A DNA stretch of 64,000 nucleotides from JBCBWG01 sp038523925 (GCA_038523925.1 JBCBIY010000004.1:62001-126000), one strand, 5' to 3'; positions 50,481-59,019 are shown, counted from the stretch's first letter. Numbers and translations: made by a program. The notes: generated by a model from the sequence alone, not told the origin.

Positions 50481-50993
50481 ATGCCCGCCACCCGCCAGGA
50501 CTTGTTTGATCATCTCGAAAGCCTCGGGATCGAGACGACGACGCACGAACACCCGCCGGTGTTCACGGTGGCCGAGAGCGAGGCCCTGCACGACCAGATT
50601 CCGGGCGGGCACACGAAGAACCTGTTTTTGAAAGACGCGAAGGGTCGGCTGTTCCTGATCATCGCCGAAGCCCATGCCGAGGTCGCCATGAAGACCTTGC
50701 ACAAGACGATCGGCTGCGCGCGCCTCAGCTTCGGCAAGCCGGATCTGTTGATGGAAAAGCTCGGCGTCGCGGCCGGATCGGTGACGGCGTTTGCCGCGAT
50801 CAACGATCCCTCCGGCGACGTCACGGTCCGTATTGATCAGACGCTGCTCGACCACGACATTATCAATTGTCACCCGCTGCAGAACACGGCGACGACGGCG
50901 ATTGCGCGGGATGACCTGTTGCGGTTTCTGGAGAGCACCGGGCATCCGGCCGAGCCCATCGACCTGGCAGCCCCGCCGCCGGCCGCGGACTGA
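50481..50993 (+). CDS. ProXp/YbaK-type aminoacyl-tRNA deacylase (PrdX-like)
   Basis: 170 residues from the ATG at 50481. The frame extends upstream but would cross the tRNA gene region. The YbaK/EbsC fold has PVFTVAESEALHDQIPGGHT KNLFLKD, AKGRLFLIIAEA, MEKLGVAAGSVTAFAAIND and a CHPLQNTATTAI segment, matching the prolyl-tRNA-editing-associated PrdX/ProXp-ala group. Members hydrolyse Ala-tRNA-Pro or similar mischarged tRNAs in trans. The gene is 44 bp before the CnoX-like gene. Confidence 0.9.
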   Translation: MPATRQDLFDHLESLGIETTTHEHPPVFTVAESEALHDQIPGGHTKNLFLKDAKGRLFLIIAEAHAEVAMKTLHKTIGCARLSFGKPDLLMEKLGVAAGSVTAFAAINDPSGDVTVRIDQTLLDHDIINCHPLQNTATTAIARDDLLRFLESTGHPAEPIDLAAPPPAAD

Positions 50994-51037
50994 CCGACAC
51001 GCGCACTGCGGATCACGAGCCAACGGAGACGAACGCA

Positions 51038-51955
51038 ATGGACCTGATGGGTGGAACTGGCGCCGCGGCTGAAGCCGGCGGCGCTGACATCATCAAAGAT
51101 GCCTCGACCGCGACGTTTGCCGCCGATGTGATGGACGCCTCCCGCGACCACCTCGTCATCGTCGACTTCTGGGCGGCTTGGTGCGGTCCGTGTAAGCAAC
51201 TGACGCCCGTGCTCGAAAAGGTTGTGCAGTCCTACGGCGGTGCCGTCCGGCTGGTGAAAGTCGACGTCGACCAAAACCAGGCGCTCGCCGGCCAGCTCCG
51301 CGTGCAATCCCTGCCGACCGTGATGGCCTTCCGCGATGGCCGCCCGGTGGATGGCTTCATGGGCGCGCTGCCGGAAAGCGAAGTGCGCGCCTTCATCGAC
51401 CGCTGCGGTGTGCCCGCTGACGGCGCCGCTGAGCTTGCTCAAGCCCTGCAGATGGCGCAGGACGCACTGGCTGAAAACAACCTGCAGGATGCCGCGTCGA
51501 TCTTCGCTGCCGTCCTCCAGCAGGATCAGCTCAACACCGACGCGCTCGCGGGTCTCGCCTCCTGCTACCTGAAGAGCGGCGACCGCGACCGTGCGGCGCA
51601 AACGCTGGAACTGGTCCCCCCGGATCAGCAGGACCACGCAGCCGTGCAGAGCGTGAAGGCTGCGATCGCGCTGGAAGAGCAGGCCGACGCCGCAGGCCCC
51701 GTCTCTGAGCTCGAAGCCAAGGTCACAGCAGACCCAGATGATCACCAGGCGCGCATTGACCTCGCTCTCGCGCTGGCAGCCGGCGGACGCAAGGCCGATG
51801 CGATTGGCCACCTGATTGAATCGTTCAAGCGCGACCGCGAGTGGAACGAAGCCGCCGCCCGCAAGCAACTCCTGAACTTCTTTGAAGCGTGGGGGCCGAC
51901 GGACAAAATGACCGTAGAAGGCCGAAAGCGGCTTTCCTCCGTAATGTTTGCGTGA
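51038..51955 (+). CDS. Thioredoxin-TPR co-chaperone, CnoX/YbbN-like
   Basis: 305 residues. N-terminal thioredoxin domain (about 30-125) with an intact WCGPC in DFWAAWCGPCKQLTP, then TPR-type helices (ALAENNLQDAASIFAAVLQQ; AGLASCYLKSGDRDRAAQTL) and a C-terminal TPR-like tail. E. coli CnoX has a degenerate active site, while some alphaproteobacterial CnoX proteins keep a redox-active one; the motif here is the active form. It protects folding substrates under oxidising stress. The Lon-N and Trm112-like genes follow on the same strand. Confidence 0.92.
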   Translation: MDLMGGTGAAAEAGGADIIKDASTATFAADVMDASRDHLVIVDFWAAWCGPCKQLTPVLEKVVQSYGGAVRLVKVDVDQNQALAGQLRVQSLPTVMAFRDGRPVDGFMGALPESEVRAFIDRCGVPADGAAELAQALQMAQDALAENNLQDAASIFAAVLQQDQLNTDALAGLASCYLKSGDRDRAAQTLELVPPDQQDHAAVQSVKAAIALEEQADAAGPVSELEAKVTADPDDHQARIDLALALAAGGRKADAIGHLIESFKRDREWNEAAARKQLLNFFEAWGPTDKMTVEGRKRLSSVMFA

Positions 51956-51994
51956 GGGTCGGCCAGCGGCCCGATTGGTAATGGAGAGGCCGTC

Positions 51995-52669
51995 TTGCTT
52001 CAAAGCTATAGCCTCATAAGCGAAATCCCCCAGCGGATCCCCGTTTTCCCGCTCCGCGGCGCCCTTTTGCTGCCGCGGGCCACGCTGCCGCTCAATATCT
52101 TTGAGCCGCGCTATCTCGCCATGATCGACGAGGTCCTGACCGGGCATCGCATTCTCGGCATCGTCCAACCCGCAGGCGGTGACGACGGAGAAAGTCCGCA
52201 GGGCGCCGAGTTTGATGTCCGTCATGTCGGCTGCGCTGGGCGGCTGACGGCTTATCAGGAACTCGACGACGGCCGGTTGCTAATCACGCTCACCGGTGTC
52301 TGCCGGTTTAAAATCCGCTCGGAGTGTGACGACAGCGCTCCTTATCGCTGTTTCAACGTCGATTATTCCGACCACGCTCACGACCTGCGTCTGGGCAGCG
52401 GCGAAGAGGAAGTCGACCGGGAGCAATTGCATACTGTCCTTAAGGACTATCTGGAGCGGAACCGCCTTTCGGCTGACTGGCAGGCAATCGCGGACGCCCC
52501 GACCGAACTGCTCGTCAATGCGCTGTCCGTCATTAGCCCGTTCGGTGCCGAAGAAAAGCAGGCCCTGCTCGAGGCCCGCACGCTTAAAGATCGCGCTGAT
52601 GTGCTGATCGCGCTGACGCAGATGGAACTCGCGTCGAGTGACGACAGCGGCGGCGGCACGCTGCAGTGA
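51995..52669 (+). CDS. LON peptidase N-terminal domain protein
   Basis: 224 residues starting at TTG 51995, which has GGAGAGG 5 bp upstream. The whole protein is a Lon substrate-binding (LON-N) domain: RIPVFPLRGALLLPRATLPL, then NIFEPRYLAMIDEVL and GCAGRLTAYQELDDGRLLIT. No ATPase or protease part. Single-domain LON-N proteins beside CnoX-like genes are frequent in alphaproteobacteria; function not established. 39 bp after the CnoX-like gene; the next gene starts directly at its stop. Confidence 0.9.
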   Translation: MLQSYSLISEIPQRIPVFPLRGALLLPRATLPLNIFEPRYLAMIDEVLTGHRILGIVQPAGGDDGESPQGAEFDVRHVGCAGRLTAYQELDDGRLLITLTGVCRFKIRSECDDSAPYRCFNVDYSDHAHDLRLGSGEEEVDREQLHTVLKDYLERNRLSADWQAIADAPTELLVNALSVISPFGAEEKQALLEARTLKDRADVLIALTQMELASSDDSGGGTLQ

Positions 52670-52954
52670 GTGCCGCCAGTGAGTGACGACGAGAAAGGCG
52701 CGCTGCGGCGCGGAGATGATCCGGCGGAAGAGGCCTCGTGCGCGAAGCCTCGGCCAGTTGATCGCGCGCTGCTCGAATTCCTCGTCTGTCCGGAACGCAA
52801 GACAACCCTGATCTACGATGCCGACGGCCAAGAGCTGATCAGCCCAACCGCCGATCTCGCCTATCCCATCCGCGATGGCGTGCCGCTGCTGACCACAAGC
52901 CTCGCGCGGCCGCTGACCGATCGGGATCGCCGGAAACACCGCATCAAGGTTTGA
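52670..52954 (+). CDS. Trm112/YcaR-like small protein
   Basis: 94 residues from GTG 52670, directly after the preceding stop; GTG 52679 is an alternative. The Trm112-like core is RALLEFLVCPERKTTLIYDA, then LAYPIRDGVPLLT. Most family members are about 60 aa; here a charged ~30-residue N-terminal extension precedes the core, perhaps because the true start lies further in. Such proteins activate methyltransferases in eukaryotes and archaea; the bacterial role is less clear. Its 3' end overlaps zapE tail-to-tail by 11 bp. Confidence 0.85.
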   Translation: MPPVSDDEKGALRRGDDPAEEASCAKPRPVDRALLEFLVCPERKTTLIYDADGQELISPTADLAYPIRDGVPLLTTSLARPLTDRDRRKHRIKV

Positions 52955-54140
52955 GGACGTCCGGCGTCTCGCTGCCTGAGCCGCGGGCATCCTCGATGCC
53001 CGCCTCTGGCGTGTCCTTGGCCCCTTCGACATCCCGCTGCGCGAGCCGGGCTTTGCGGTCTGCGAGATAGGACTCGCTGCGCATTTCAACGAGGCGGGAT
53101 GCCGTGCGCGCGAACAAGTCCACGCCGTCACCGGCAACATAAAGCTCATCCGGCTCGGCATCGGCTGACGCGATCAACCCGACACGATTGTCGTAGAGCG
53201 TATCGACGAGGTTGATGAGACGGCGCGCCGCGTTTCGCTTCTCAGGCCCGAGCCGCGGGACGCCGCTTAGGAACACCGTGTGAAATTCACGCGCGATCGC
53301 CAGATAGTCTCTGCTGCCAACCGGGCGATCGCACAGCTCTTCGAAGGTGAACCATGCCGCACCATCGGCCCGCCGTGGCACGTGAAGCGTGCGGCCCTGC
53401 ACGTCCAGCGTTGCCGACGTCTCCGCGCCATCGGCCGCGAACTGATGCCAAAGCTCCGTCATTCGGCGGTCCGCATCGGCGTTTGCCGGCGTGAAATAGA
53501 GCGGCTTCCCCTTCAGCTTCGCCAGGCGATAGTCCTCCCCGTCCGGGAAGGCGTACACGTGCATGTGCTGCTCAATGAGCGCGATGAACGGTTTGAACAG
53601 CGCGCGGTTGAGCCCATCTTTGTAGAGCCCGTCCGGCGGCACGTTGGATGTCGCAACCACCACCAAACCGCCGGCAAACAGGCGCTCGAACAGACGCCCA
53701 ACCAGCATGGCATCTGTAATGTCCGTGATGTGCAGCTCATCGAAGCAGAGGAGCCGCGTGCGCTCGAGGATCTCATCGGCCGCAATGCGGATCGGGTCCT
53801 CACGGCCGGCAGATCTGGACCGCGCGATACTGTCATGCACGTCGCCCATGAAGGCGTGGAAGTGCGTCCGCCGCTTCTCTTTTGTTGCGACGCTGCGGAA
53901 GAACATATCCATCAGCATCGTCTTGCCGCGGCCAACACCACCCCAGATGTAAAGGCCCTTCACCGGCTCCGGCCGCCGGCCCATCACGCGCTGGAGCCAG
54001 CCGAGCTCCGCTTCGGCGCCTGCGAGGTCGGACTGCACCTGCTCGAATACGGTGATCGCCGCGCGCTGGGCATCGCTATCGCGGATCGCGCCTGCTGCAA
54101 CCCGCGCTGCATATCGGCTGCTTAAACTCTGCTCGGTCAT
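52944..54140 (-). CDS. zapE: Cell division ATPase ZapE (AFG1-like)
   Basis: 398 residues from the ATG at 54140 (MTEQSLSSRYAARVAAG); Met at 54149 is an alternative. Walker A is IWGGVGRGKTMLMDMFF and the Walker B region is RLLCFDELHITDITDAMLV. FTFEELCDRPVGSRDYLAIA and RRLINLVDTLYDNRVGL are AFG1/ZapE signatures. ZapE modulates FtsZ rings under stress; mitochondrial AFG1 relatives act on respiratory proteins. The C-terminal 40 residues are low-complexity. It converges with the Trm112-like gene. Confidence 0.93.
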   Translation of the reverse strand: MTEQSLSSRYAARVAAGAIRDSDAQRAAITVFEQVQSDLAGAEAELGWLQRVMGRRPEPVKGLYIWGGVGRGKTMLMDMFFRSVATKEKRRTHFHAFMGDVHDSIARSRSAGREDPIRIAADEILERTRLLCFDELHITDITDAMLVGRLFERLFAGGLVVVATSNVPPDGLYKDGLNRALFKPFIALIEQHMHVYAFPDGEDYRLAKLKGKPLYFTPANADADRRMTELWHQFAADGAETSATLDVQGRTLHVPRRADGAAWFTFEELCDRPVGSRDYLAIAREFHTVFLSGVPRLGPEKRNAARRLINLVDTLYDNRVGLIASADAEPDELYVAGDGVDLFARTASRLVEMRSESYLADRKARLAQRDVEGAKDTPEAGIEDARGSGSETPDVLKP

Positions 54141-54514
54141 CGCCGGCATCAAACTCCACGTGTGAAGTAGTTGGATGCGACCGCCTGGCCGCGACATGCG
54201 CATCTAATTGAGCGCGGCATGTTTGACCAGTGCCGTCATCAAGCACCCGCGATGTTCTCACTGCATTCTCCATCGTCGACATTATCGAAGAGATGTTTTG
54301 CGTTATCGGCGCGATGCAATTCGGAACGTTACTAGCCGTGCGAGAAACAACTCAAAGCCATCGCGCGCATTGTTTTGATGATTTTCTGCAACAAACTCGG
54401 GATGCGAATTCAAAAAAAGACCGGCCGAATGAATTTTGCTGTCAACAAATCAATTGGGATTGCGCAAGGTTTTTTTGTTCGAACTGATTCGAACCGAACC
54501 TGGGAGAGAGAACC
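54141..54514. other. 374-bp AT-rich intergenic region between zapE and the H1-like gene
   Basis: Much more AT-rich than its surroundings, especially 54250-54480. No credible gene on either strand. It must hold the divergent promoters of zapE and the histone H1-like gene. On the right side it contains a T-tract (54470-54477) and a perfect inverted repeat just ahead of the H1-like Shine-Dalgarno sequence. No clear -35/-10 pair identified. Confidence 0.6.
54477..54494 (+). promoter_or_regulatory. Perfect inverted repeat in the H1-like gene leader
   Basis: GTTCGAA, 4-nt spacer, TTCGAAC (7-bp arms). It ends 20 bp before the ATG at 54515, immediately upstream of the GGGAGAGA Shine-Dalgarno sequence. 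It could be a regulator-binding site or a leader hairpin. Confidence 0.45.
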
Positions 54515-54856
54515 ATGGCTAAAGCAGCAGTGAAGAAGAAAGTAGCGAAGAAAGCACCGGCTAAGAAGAAGACGGTTGCGCGCAAGACGGCAGCGAAGAA
54601 GGCTGCACCGAAGAAGCGCGTTGCCGCCAAGAAGCCGGCTGCGAAGAAGACCGTCGCCAAGAAGGCAACGGCAAAGAAGGCTCCGGCTCGTAAGACGGCG
54701 AAGAAGGCAACCGCCAAGAAGGCACCTGCCCGCAAGACCACGATCCGCAAGGCGACGGCTACGAAGAAGAAGGCACCCGCTAAGCGCGTTGCCGCAAAGA
54801 AGCCAGCAGCCAAGAAGACGACAGCCAAGCGCACCACGCGTCGCAAGGCTGCCTGA
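54515..54856 (+). CDS. Histone H1-like basic DNA-binding protein
   Basis: 113 residues composed almost wholly of Lys, Ala, Arg, Thr and Pro in repeats such as AKKAPARKTAKKATAKKAPA, ending RRTTRRKAA-like. There is no structured domain. This is the bacterial H1-like/Hc1-C-terminal type that binds DNA non-specifically and may condense the nucleoid or affect growth-phase gene expression. GGGAGAGA upstream gives a clear start. A strong terminator follows (54944-54980). The same composition is seen in the N-terminal tail of the CarD protein at 104-1300. Confidence 0.85.
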   Translation: MAKAAVKKKVAKKAPAKKKTVARKTAAKKAAPKKRVAAKKPAAKKTVAKKATAKKAPARKTAKKATAKKAPARKTTIRKATATKKKAPAKRVAAKKPAAKKTTAKRTTRRKAA

Positions 54857-54943
54857 CACGCAACCTCTCCCGGGAGCGCCCACTGGGCGCTCGTCGGGGG
54901 TGGGCGCAACAGGCCTGCCGCTGATGCGGCATCTGTCGACTAG

Positions 54944-54980
54944 AAGACCGGGGTGCTCTACTGCACGCCGGTTCTTTTTT
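54944..54980 (+). terminator. Rho-independent terminator after the H1-like gene
   Basis: Arms ACCGGGGTGC and GCACGCCGGT (one G-G mismatch) around a 6-nt loop, followed by TCTTTTTT. About 90 bp downstream of the H1-like stop on the plus strand. An additional GC-rich inverted repeat (GAGCGCCC/GGGCGCTC) without a T-run lies between them near 54873-54891. Confidence 0.8.
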
Positions 54981-55057
54981 GTCCGGAGTTTTATTCAGAG
55001 CCCAGCGGCGCCCGCAATATTGCGCCTATAAATCCGCTTTCGGCCTAAAACGCGGGT

Positions 55058-55849
55058 TTACACCCGTCGTTCGACCATCAGCTTTTTGAGCTCAGCGATG
55101 GCTTTGGCTGGGTTCAATCCTTTCGGGCACGCTTTCGCGCAGTTGAGGATTGTATGGCAGCGATAGAGCCGGAACGGATCTTCGAGGTTATCCAGGCGGT
55201 CGCCGGTCGCCTCATCGCGCGAATCAATCACCCAGCGGTAGGCTTGCAGCAGCACGGCCGGACCGAGATACCTGTCCGAATTCCACCAGTAGCTTGGGCA
55301 TGACGTCGAGCAGCACGCGCAGAGGATGCACTCGTAGAGCCCATCGAGCTTCTCGCGATCTTCCCGGCTCTGGCGCCATTCGCGCGGCGGCGTGGGCGTA
55401 TCCGTCTGAAGCCACGGCTCAATTGAGCGGAGCTGGGCATAAAAGTTCGTCAGGTCCGGTACCAGGTCCTTCACGACGCGCATATGCGGCAGCGGATAGA
55501 TCCGGACGGGCCCGCGGATGTCCTCGATCGCCGTCAGGCAGGCGAGGCCGTTCTCACCGTCCAAGTTCATTGCGCAAGAGCCACAAATGCCCTCGCGGCA
55601 CGAACGGCGAAAGGTGAGCGTCGAATCGATCTCGTCTTTGATCTTGATCAGCCCGTCGAGGACCATCGGACCGCAGCTCTCAAGATCGACCCAATACCGG
55701 TCGACCCGCGGATTGCCGCCGTCCTCTTCGTTCCAACGGTAGACGCGGAACTCCTTGAGCTTGCCGTCGCGCAGCTCAGCTTTCGACGGCTTGTTCCAGG
55801 CCTTGCCTTCGCCAATCGTCGAGTTTTTCGGGAGCGTGAGCTGAACCAT
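55058..55849 (-). CDS. sdhB: Succinate dehydrogenase iron-sulfur subunit
   Basis: 263 residues from the ATG at 55849 (MVQLTLPKNSTIGEGKAW), the normal length; the frame extends to 55912. All three clusters are present: [2Fe-2S] in SCREGICGSCAMNLDGENGL, [4Fe-4S] in CILCACCSTSCPSYWW and [3Fe-4S] in CHTILNCAKACPKGLNPAKA. SdhB links SdhA to the membrane quinone site. It is separated from sdhA by a 205-aa gene and a terminator, so it probably has its own promoter. No clear Shine-Dalgarno sequence precedes the start. Confidence 0.97.
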   Translation of the reverse strand: MVQLTLPKNSTIGEGKAWNKPSKAELRDGKLKEFRVYRWNEEDGGNPRVDRYWVDLESCGPMVLDGLIKIKDEIDSTLTFRRSCREGICGSCAMNLDGENGLACLTAIEDIRGPVRIYPLPHMRVVKDLVPDLTNFYAQLRSIEPWLQTDTPTPPREWRQSREDREKLDGLYECILCACCSTSCPSYWWNSDRYLGPAVLLQAYRWVIDSRDEATGDRLDNLEDPFRLYRCHTILNCAKACPKGLNPAKAIAELKKLMVERRV

Positions 55850-55884
55850 CTGGGAAGCCTTATTCGCGGGCGTGTTGTGATTGG

Positions 55885-55912
55885 AGAATGGTTTTTGCAG
55901 GTGCGAAGTCAA
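55885..55912 (-). promoter_or_regulatory. Possible promoter upstream of sdhB
   Basis: On the minus strand, TTGACT (55912-55907), 16-bp spacer and CATTCT (55890-55885), about 36 bp before the sdhB ATG. The -35 matches 5 of 6; the -10 is weak (about 3-4 of 6). Confidence 0.35.
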
Positions 55913-55980
55913 CGGGCCGTTCGGCGCATACGGCTCGTCGACTGCCGGCTCAGGATACCCGCTCGGCCAGTCAGCAATCG

Positions 55981-56598
55981 TTAATCTGCACGGGCGGATT
56001 TGATCTCGCGCACGTAGCCCAGCAGCCGCTGGGCGATTTCAGCGCCGCTATCGACCGCAACGCGCAGCGCAACTTTATCGCCCATGAGTTGATTGAGCGT
56101 GTCCTGCGCCTCGCCGAGCCCATCGATCACGTGCTCCGGCGGCTTAAGCTCACCATCTTCAATCGCGGCCATAACGTCGAACGCGTTCTGCGTGGCAAGC
56201 ACCAGCATCGAGACGGTGTCGTTCATGAGCTGGTGGAAGAGCCGCGTCTCGTCCGGCGTGACCCGCGGCCCGTGGACGCCAAACTTGATCGGCGCGGCCG
56301 CAGCAGCCCCCGTCCCGCCAAACAGGTTGCGGTTGCGCTTCAGACGGCTGAAGACCTCGTCCAGACCGACGCAGCAGGTCTCAAGGTCGCGCAGCGCCGA
56401 AGCGGCTTTGCGTTTCGCGCGGGTGCGCTCCGCCGATGGCTCCTGCGTGGCCCACGTCACCGACGTGATGCACGTCACGGCCGCGAGCGCGGACAGCGCC
56501 GGCAGCACGACGATCAACGGATCCGGCGCGATCCGGGTGTCGCTGCCGGAGGTCGCGGGCTTCGCTGGTGTCGGCGGAGATGATGGCTGACGCGCCAT
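55981..56598 (-). CDS. Hypothetical membrane-anchored protein between sdhA and sdhB
   Basis: 205 residues from the ATG at 56598, which has AAAGGA 6 bp upstream. A short Pro/Ser-rich N-terminus is followed by one hydrophobic helix (DPLIVVLPALSALAAVTCIT, about 26-45), then a soluble helical domain with KAASALRDLETCCVGLDEVF and MNDTVSMLVLATQNAFDVMA. I recognise no family. It interrupts the sdh order downstream of a strong terminator, so it likely heads its own transcript, perhaps with sdhB 131 bp beyond. Nothing shows a direct role in complex II. Confidence 0.7.
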   Translation of the reverse strand: MARQPSSPPTPAKPATSGSDTRIAPDPLIVVLPALSALAAVTCITSVTWATQEPSAERTRAKRKAASALRDLETCCVGLDEVFSRLKRNRNLFGGTGAAAAAPIKFGVHGPRVTPDETRLFHQLMNDTVSMLVLATQNAFDVMAAIEDGELKPPEHVIDGLGEAQDTLNQLMGDKVALRVAVDSGAEIAQRLLGYVREIKSARAD

Positions 56599-56710
56599 GC
56601 GGGTCCTTTCGCGTGACGGGCCGGTTTACCAAAGCCCGGCGGCCCTGCACAGGCTGCGATGCCTGACAGAGGCTCACGGCAACGCGAGGGCAGAGGGCGC
56701 TCGCCGAAAC

Positions 56711-56745
56711 AAAAAGAGCCGCGCGCGATGCGGCGGCTCTTTTTT
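56711..56745 (-). terminator. Strong terminator after sdhA, may work in both directions
   Basis: AAAAAGAGCCGC and GCGGCTCTTTTTT arms with a short loop give a 10-bp stem with A- and T-runs on its two sides. It is 42 bp downstream of the sdhA stop on the minus strand. It would end the sdhC-sdhD-sdhA transcript before the next two genes. Confidence 0.85.
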
Positions 56746-56786
56746 CGGTTGACCGATGCGGCCGCTCAGCAGCGGCCGATCGCGCG

Positions 56787-58631
56787 CTAGTACACCCGCG
56801 CCTTCGGCTCGATGTACCGCATTTCGTTGGTCATCGTGTAGGTGTGCACCGGACGGTAGTCGATGAGCACATCTGCATTTGCTTCGTCAGACCAAGCAAG
56901 CGTGTGCTTCATCCAGTTCTCGTCATCGCGCTCGGAATAGTCTTCGCGCGCGTGTGCGCCGCGGCTTTCCGTACGGTTTGCCGCGCTCGCCACCGTCACG
57001 GCCGCCTGGCTGATCAGGTTGTCATACTCAAGCGTCTCGATCAGATCGGAGTTCCAGATGAGAGTCCGGTCGTTGACGCGGATTGACGGCGTGTTGCGCC
57101 AGATCTCTTTGATCTTGGTCACGCCTTCGTCGAGCACGTCCCCGTCACGGAACACCGCGCAGTTGTTCTGCATGACCTTCTGCATGCCAAGGCGAAGCTG
57201 CGACGTGGGCGTGTCGCCGTCGGCATAGCGGAAGCGGTCGAGGCGCGAGAGCGCCTTGTCCGTCGCAGCCGACGGCAGCTCAGGCTGCGACGCGCCAGCT
57301 TCGACCGTGTCGCCACAACGAAGGCCGGCTGCGCGCCCGAACACGACCAAGTCGATGAGCGAGTTCGAGCCGAGACGGTTGGCGCCATGCACCGACACGC
57401 AGGCCGCCTCGCCGATCGCCATCAGGCCCGGCACGACCGTATCCGGGTCGCCGTCCTTCAGCGTCAGGACTTCGCCGTGGAAGTTCGTTGGGATGCCGCC
57501 CATGTTGTAGTGCACCGTCGGCAGCACAGGGATCGGCTCGCGGCGAACGTCGACGCCGGAAAAGATCTTCGCGCTTTCCGTGATGCCAGGCAGACGCTCC
57601 GCCAGGATATTTGGGTCGAGGTGGTCAAGGTGGAGGTGAATGTGATCACCTTCCGCGCCGACACCACGGCCTTCGCGGATCTCAACCGTCATCGACCGCG
57701 AGACGACATCGCGGGAGGCGAGGTCCTTTGCGCTCGGCGCATAGCGCTCCATGAAGCGCTCGCCGTTGCTGTTGGTGAGATACCCGCCTTCGCCGCGCGA
57801 CCCCTCGGTGATGAGGACGCCTGCGCCATAAATGCCCGTAGGGTGGAACTGAACGAACTCCATGTCCTGCAGCGGCAGACCCGCACGCAACACCATCGCG
57901 TTGCCATCGCCCGTGCAGGTGTGCGCCGAGGTACACGAGAAATATGCACGGCCGTAGCCGCCCGTTGCGAGGATCGTTTTCTTCGCGCGGAAGCGGTGGA
58001 TCGTCCCATCCTCCAGCGACATCGCGATGATGCCCCGGCACGCGCCTTCCTCGTCCATGATGAGGTCGAGCGCGAAGTATTCGATGAAGAACTCAGCCGA
58101 GTGGCGCAGAGACTGACCGTAAAGCGTGTGCAGCATCGCATGTCCAGTCCGGTCGGCTGCGGCGCACGTGCGTTGCGCGGCCGGGCCCTCGCCGAACTCA
58201 GTCGTCATGCCGCCGAACGGGCGCTGATAGATGCGGCCGTCTTCTGTGCGCGAAAACGGCACGCCATAGTGCTCGAGTTCGTAGACGGCTTCCGGCGCGT
58301 GGCGGCAGAGGTACTCGATGGCGTCCTGGTCGCCGAGCCAGTCGGCGCCTTTGACTGTGTCATACATATGCCAGCGCCAGTCATCGCTGCCCATGTTGCC
58401 GAGCGCCGCCGCAACGCCGCCTTGCGCCGCGACCGTGTGCGACCGCGTCGGGAACACCTTGGAGATGCACGCCGTCCGCAGCCCCGCCTCAGCCGCGCCG
58501 AGCGTAGCGCGCAGACCTGACCCGCCCGCGCCCACGACCACCACGTCGTAGGTGTGGTCGGTAATCGCGTACGCTTTGCCATTCAGCCCCGGCTTGGCGT
58601 GGCCGTTGGCTCCGTTTGCTGTCGCTGACAT
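56787..58631 (-). CDS. sdhA: Succinate dehydrogenase flavoprotein subunit
   Basis: 614 residues from the ATG at 58631 (MSATANGANGHAK). FAD motif VVVGAGGSGLRATLGAAEAG, the covalent-flavin His in TRSHTVAAQGG, the substrate motif EFVQFHPTGIYGAG and VHGANRLGSNSLIDL; the Arg/His active-site regions are intact. It oxidises succinate to fumarate. The start lies 7 bp after the sdhD stop. The usual sdhB partner is not adjacent: a terminator and a 205-aa gene come next. Confidence 0.97.
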   Translation of the reverse strand: MSATANGANGHAKPGLNGKAYAITDHTYDVVVVGAGGSGLRATLGAAEAGLRTACISKVFPTRSHTVAAQGGVAAALGNMGSDDWRWHMYDTVKGADWLGDQDAIEYLCRHAPEAVYELEHYGVPFSRTEDGRIYQRPFGGMTTEFGEGPAAQRTCAAADRTGHAMLHTLYGQSLRHSAEFFIEYFALDLIMDEEGACRGIIAMSLEDGTIHRFRAKKTILATGGYGRAYFSCTSAHTCTGDGNAMVLRAGLPLQDMEFVQFHPTGIYGAGVLITEGSRGEGGYLTNSNGERFMERYAPSAKDLASRDVVSRSMTVEIREGRGVGAEGDHIHLHLDHLDPNILAERLPGITESAKIFSGVDVRREPIPVLPTVHYNMGGIPTNFHGEVLTLKDGDPDTVVPGLMAIGEAACVSVHGANRLGSNSLIDLVVFGRAAGLRCGDTVEAGASQPELPSAATDKALSRLDRFRYADGDTPTSQLRLGMQKVMQNNCAVFRDGDVLDEGVTKIKEIWRNTPSIRVNDRTLIWNSDLIETLEYDNLISQAAVTVASAANRTESRGAHAREDYSERDDENWMKHTLAWSDEANADVLIDYRPVHTYTMTNEMRYIEPKARVY

Positions 58632-58638
58632 GACTTGA

Positions 58639-59019
58639 TCAGGCTCCAAAGCTGAGCTTCAGGATGGCGTAGATTGACGCCAGTCCAACTGTTACGGCGA
58701 AGAACGTATTGAGGATGAGTAGAGCGATCTTCGCGCCTTCGCTCGATATGTAGTCTTCGATCACAACTTGCATCCCCAGACGCATATGTAGCGTGCCAGA
58801 CAGGATGAGCAGCAACAACAGCAGTGCGACGAACGGATTCGAGATGAGCGCGACTGCGCCCGCGTGATCGGCGTTAACGGCCTGGGCGACGACCCAAACG
58901 AGGCCAATGCCGAGAAACACGTTTGCAACCGCAGTGACGCGCTGTTTCCAGAAGTGGTCAGCGCCCTCCTTGGCCGAGCCAAGCCGGCGGACATTCTTAA
59001 GTGGCGTGCGAAGGGACAT
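58639..59019 (-). CDS. sdhD: Succinate dehydrogenase membrane anchor subunit SdhD
   Basis: 126 residues from the ATG at 59019 (MSLRTPLKNVRRLGSAK). Three hydrophobic helices (ANVFLGIGLVWVVAQAV; NPFVALLLLLLILSGTLHMR; ALLILNTFFAVTVGLASIYA). The HMRLGMQVVIEDYI segment, with a heme-associated His, is typical of alphaproteobacterial SdhD. It anchors the complex in the inner membrane and helps form the quinone site. Between sdhC and sdhA. Confidence 0.93.
   Translation of the reverse strand: MSLRTPLKNVRRLGSAKEGADHFWKQRVTAVANVFLGIGLVWVVAQAVNADHAGAVALISNPFVALLLLLLILSGTLHMRLGMQVVIEDYISSEGAKIALLILNTFFAVTVGLASIYAILKLSFGA

Noticed and set aside
54470..54477. T-run upstream of the H1-like gene as a terminator
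   Set aside because: No stem precedes it on the plus strand; more likely promoter- or leader-associated AT-rich DNA.
57387..58520. 377-codon plus-strand open frame opposite sdhA
   Set aside because: Shadow frame within a highly conserved gene.
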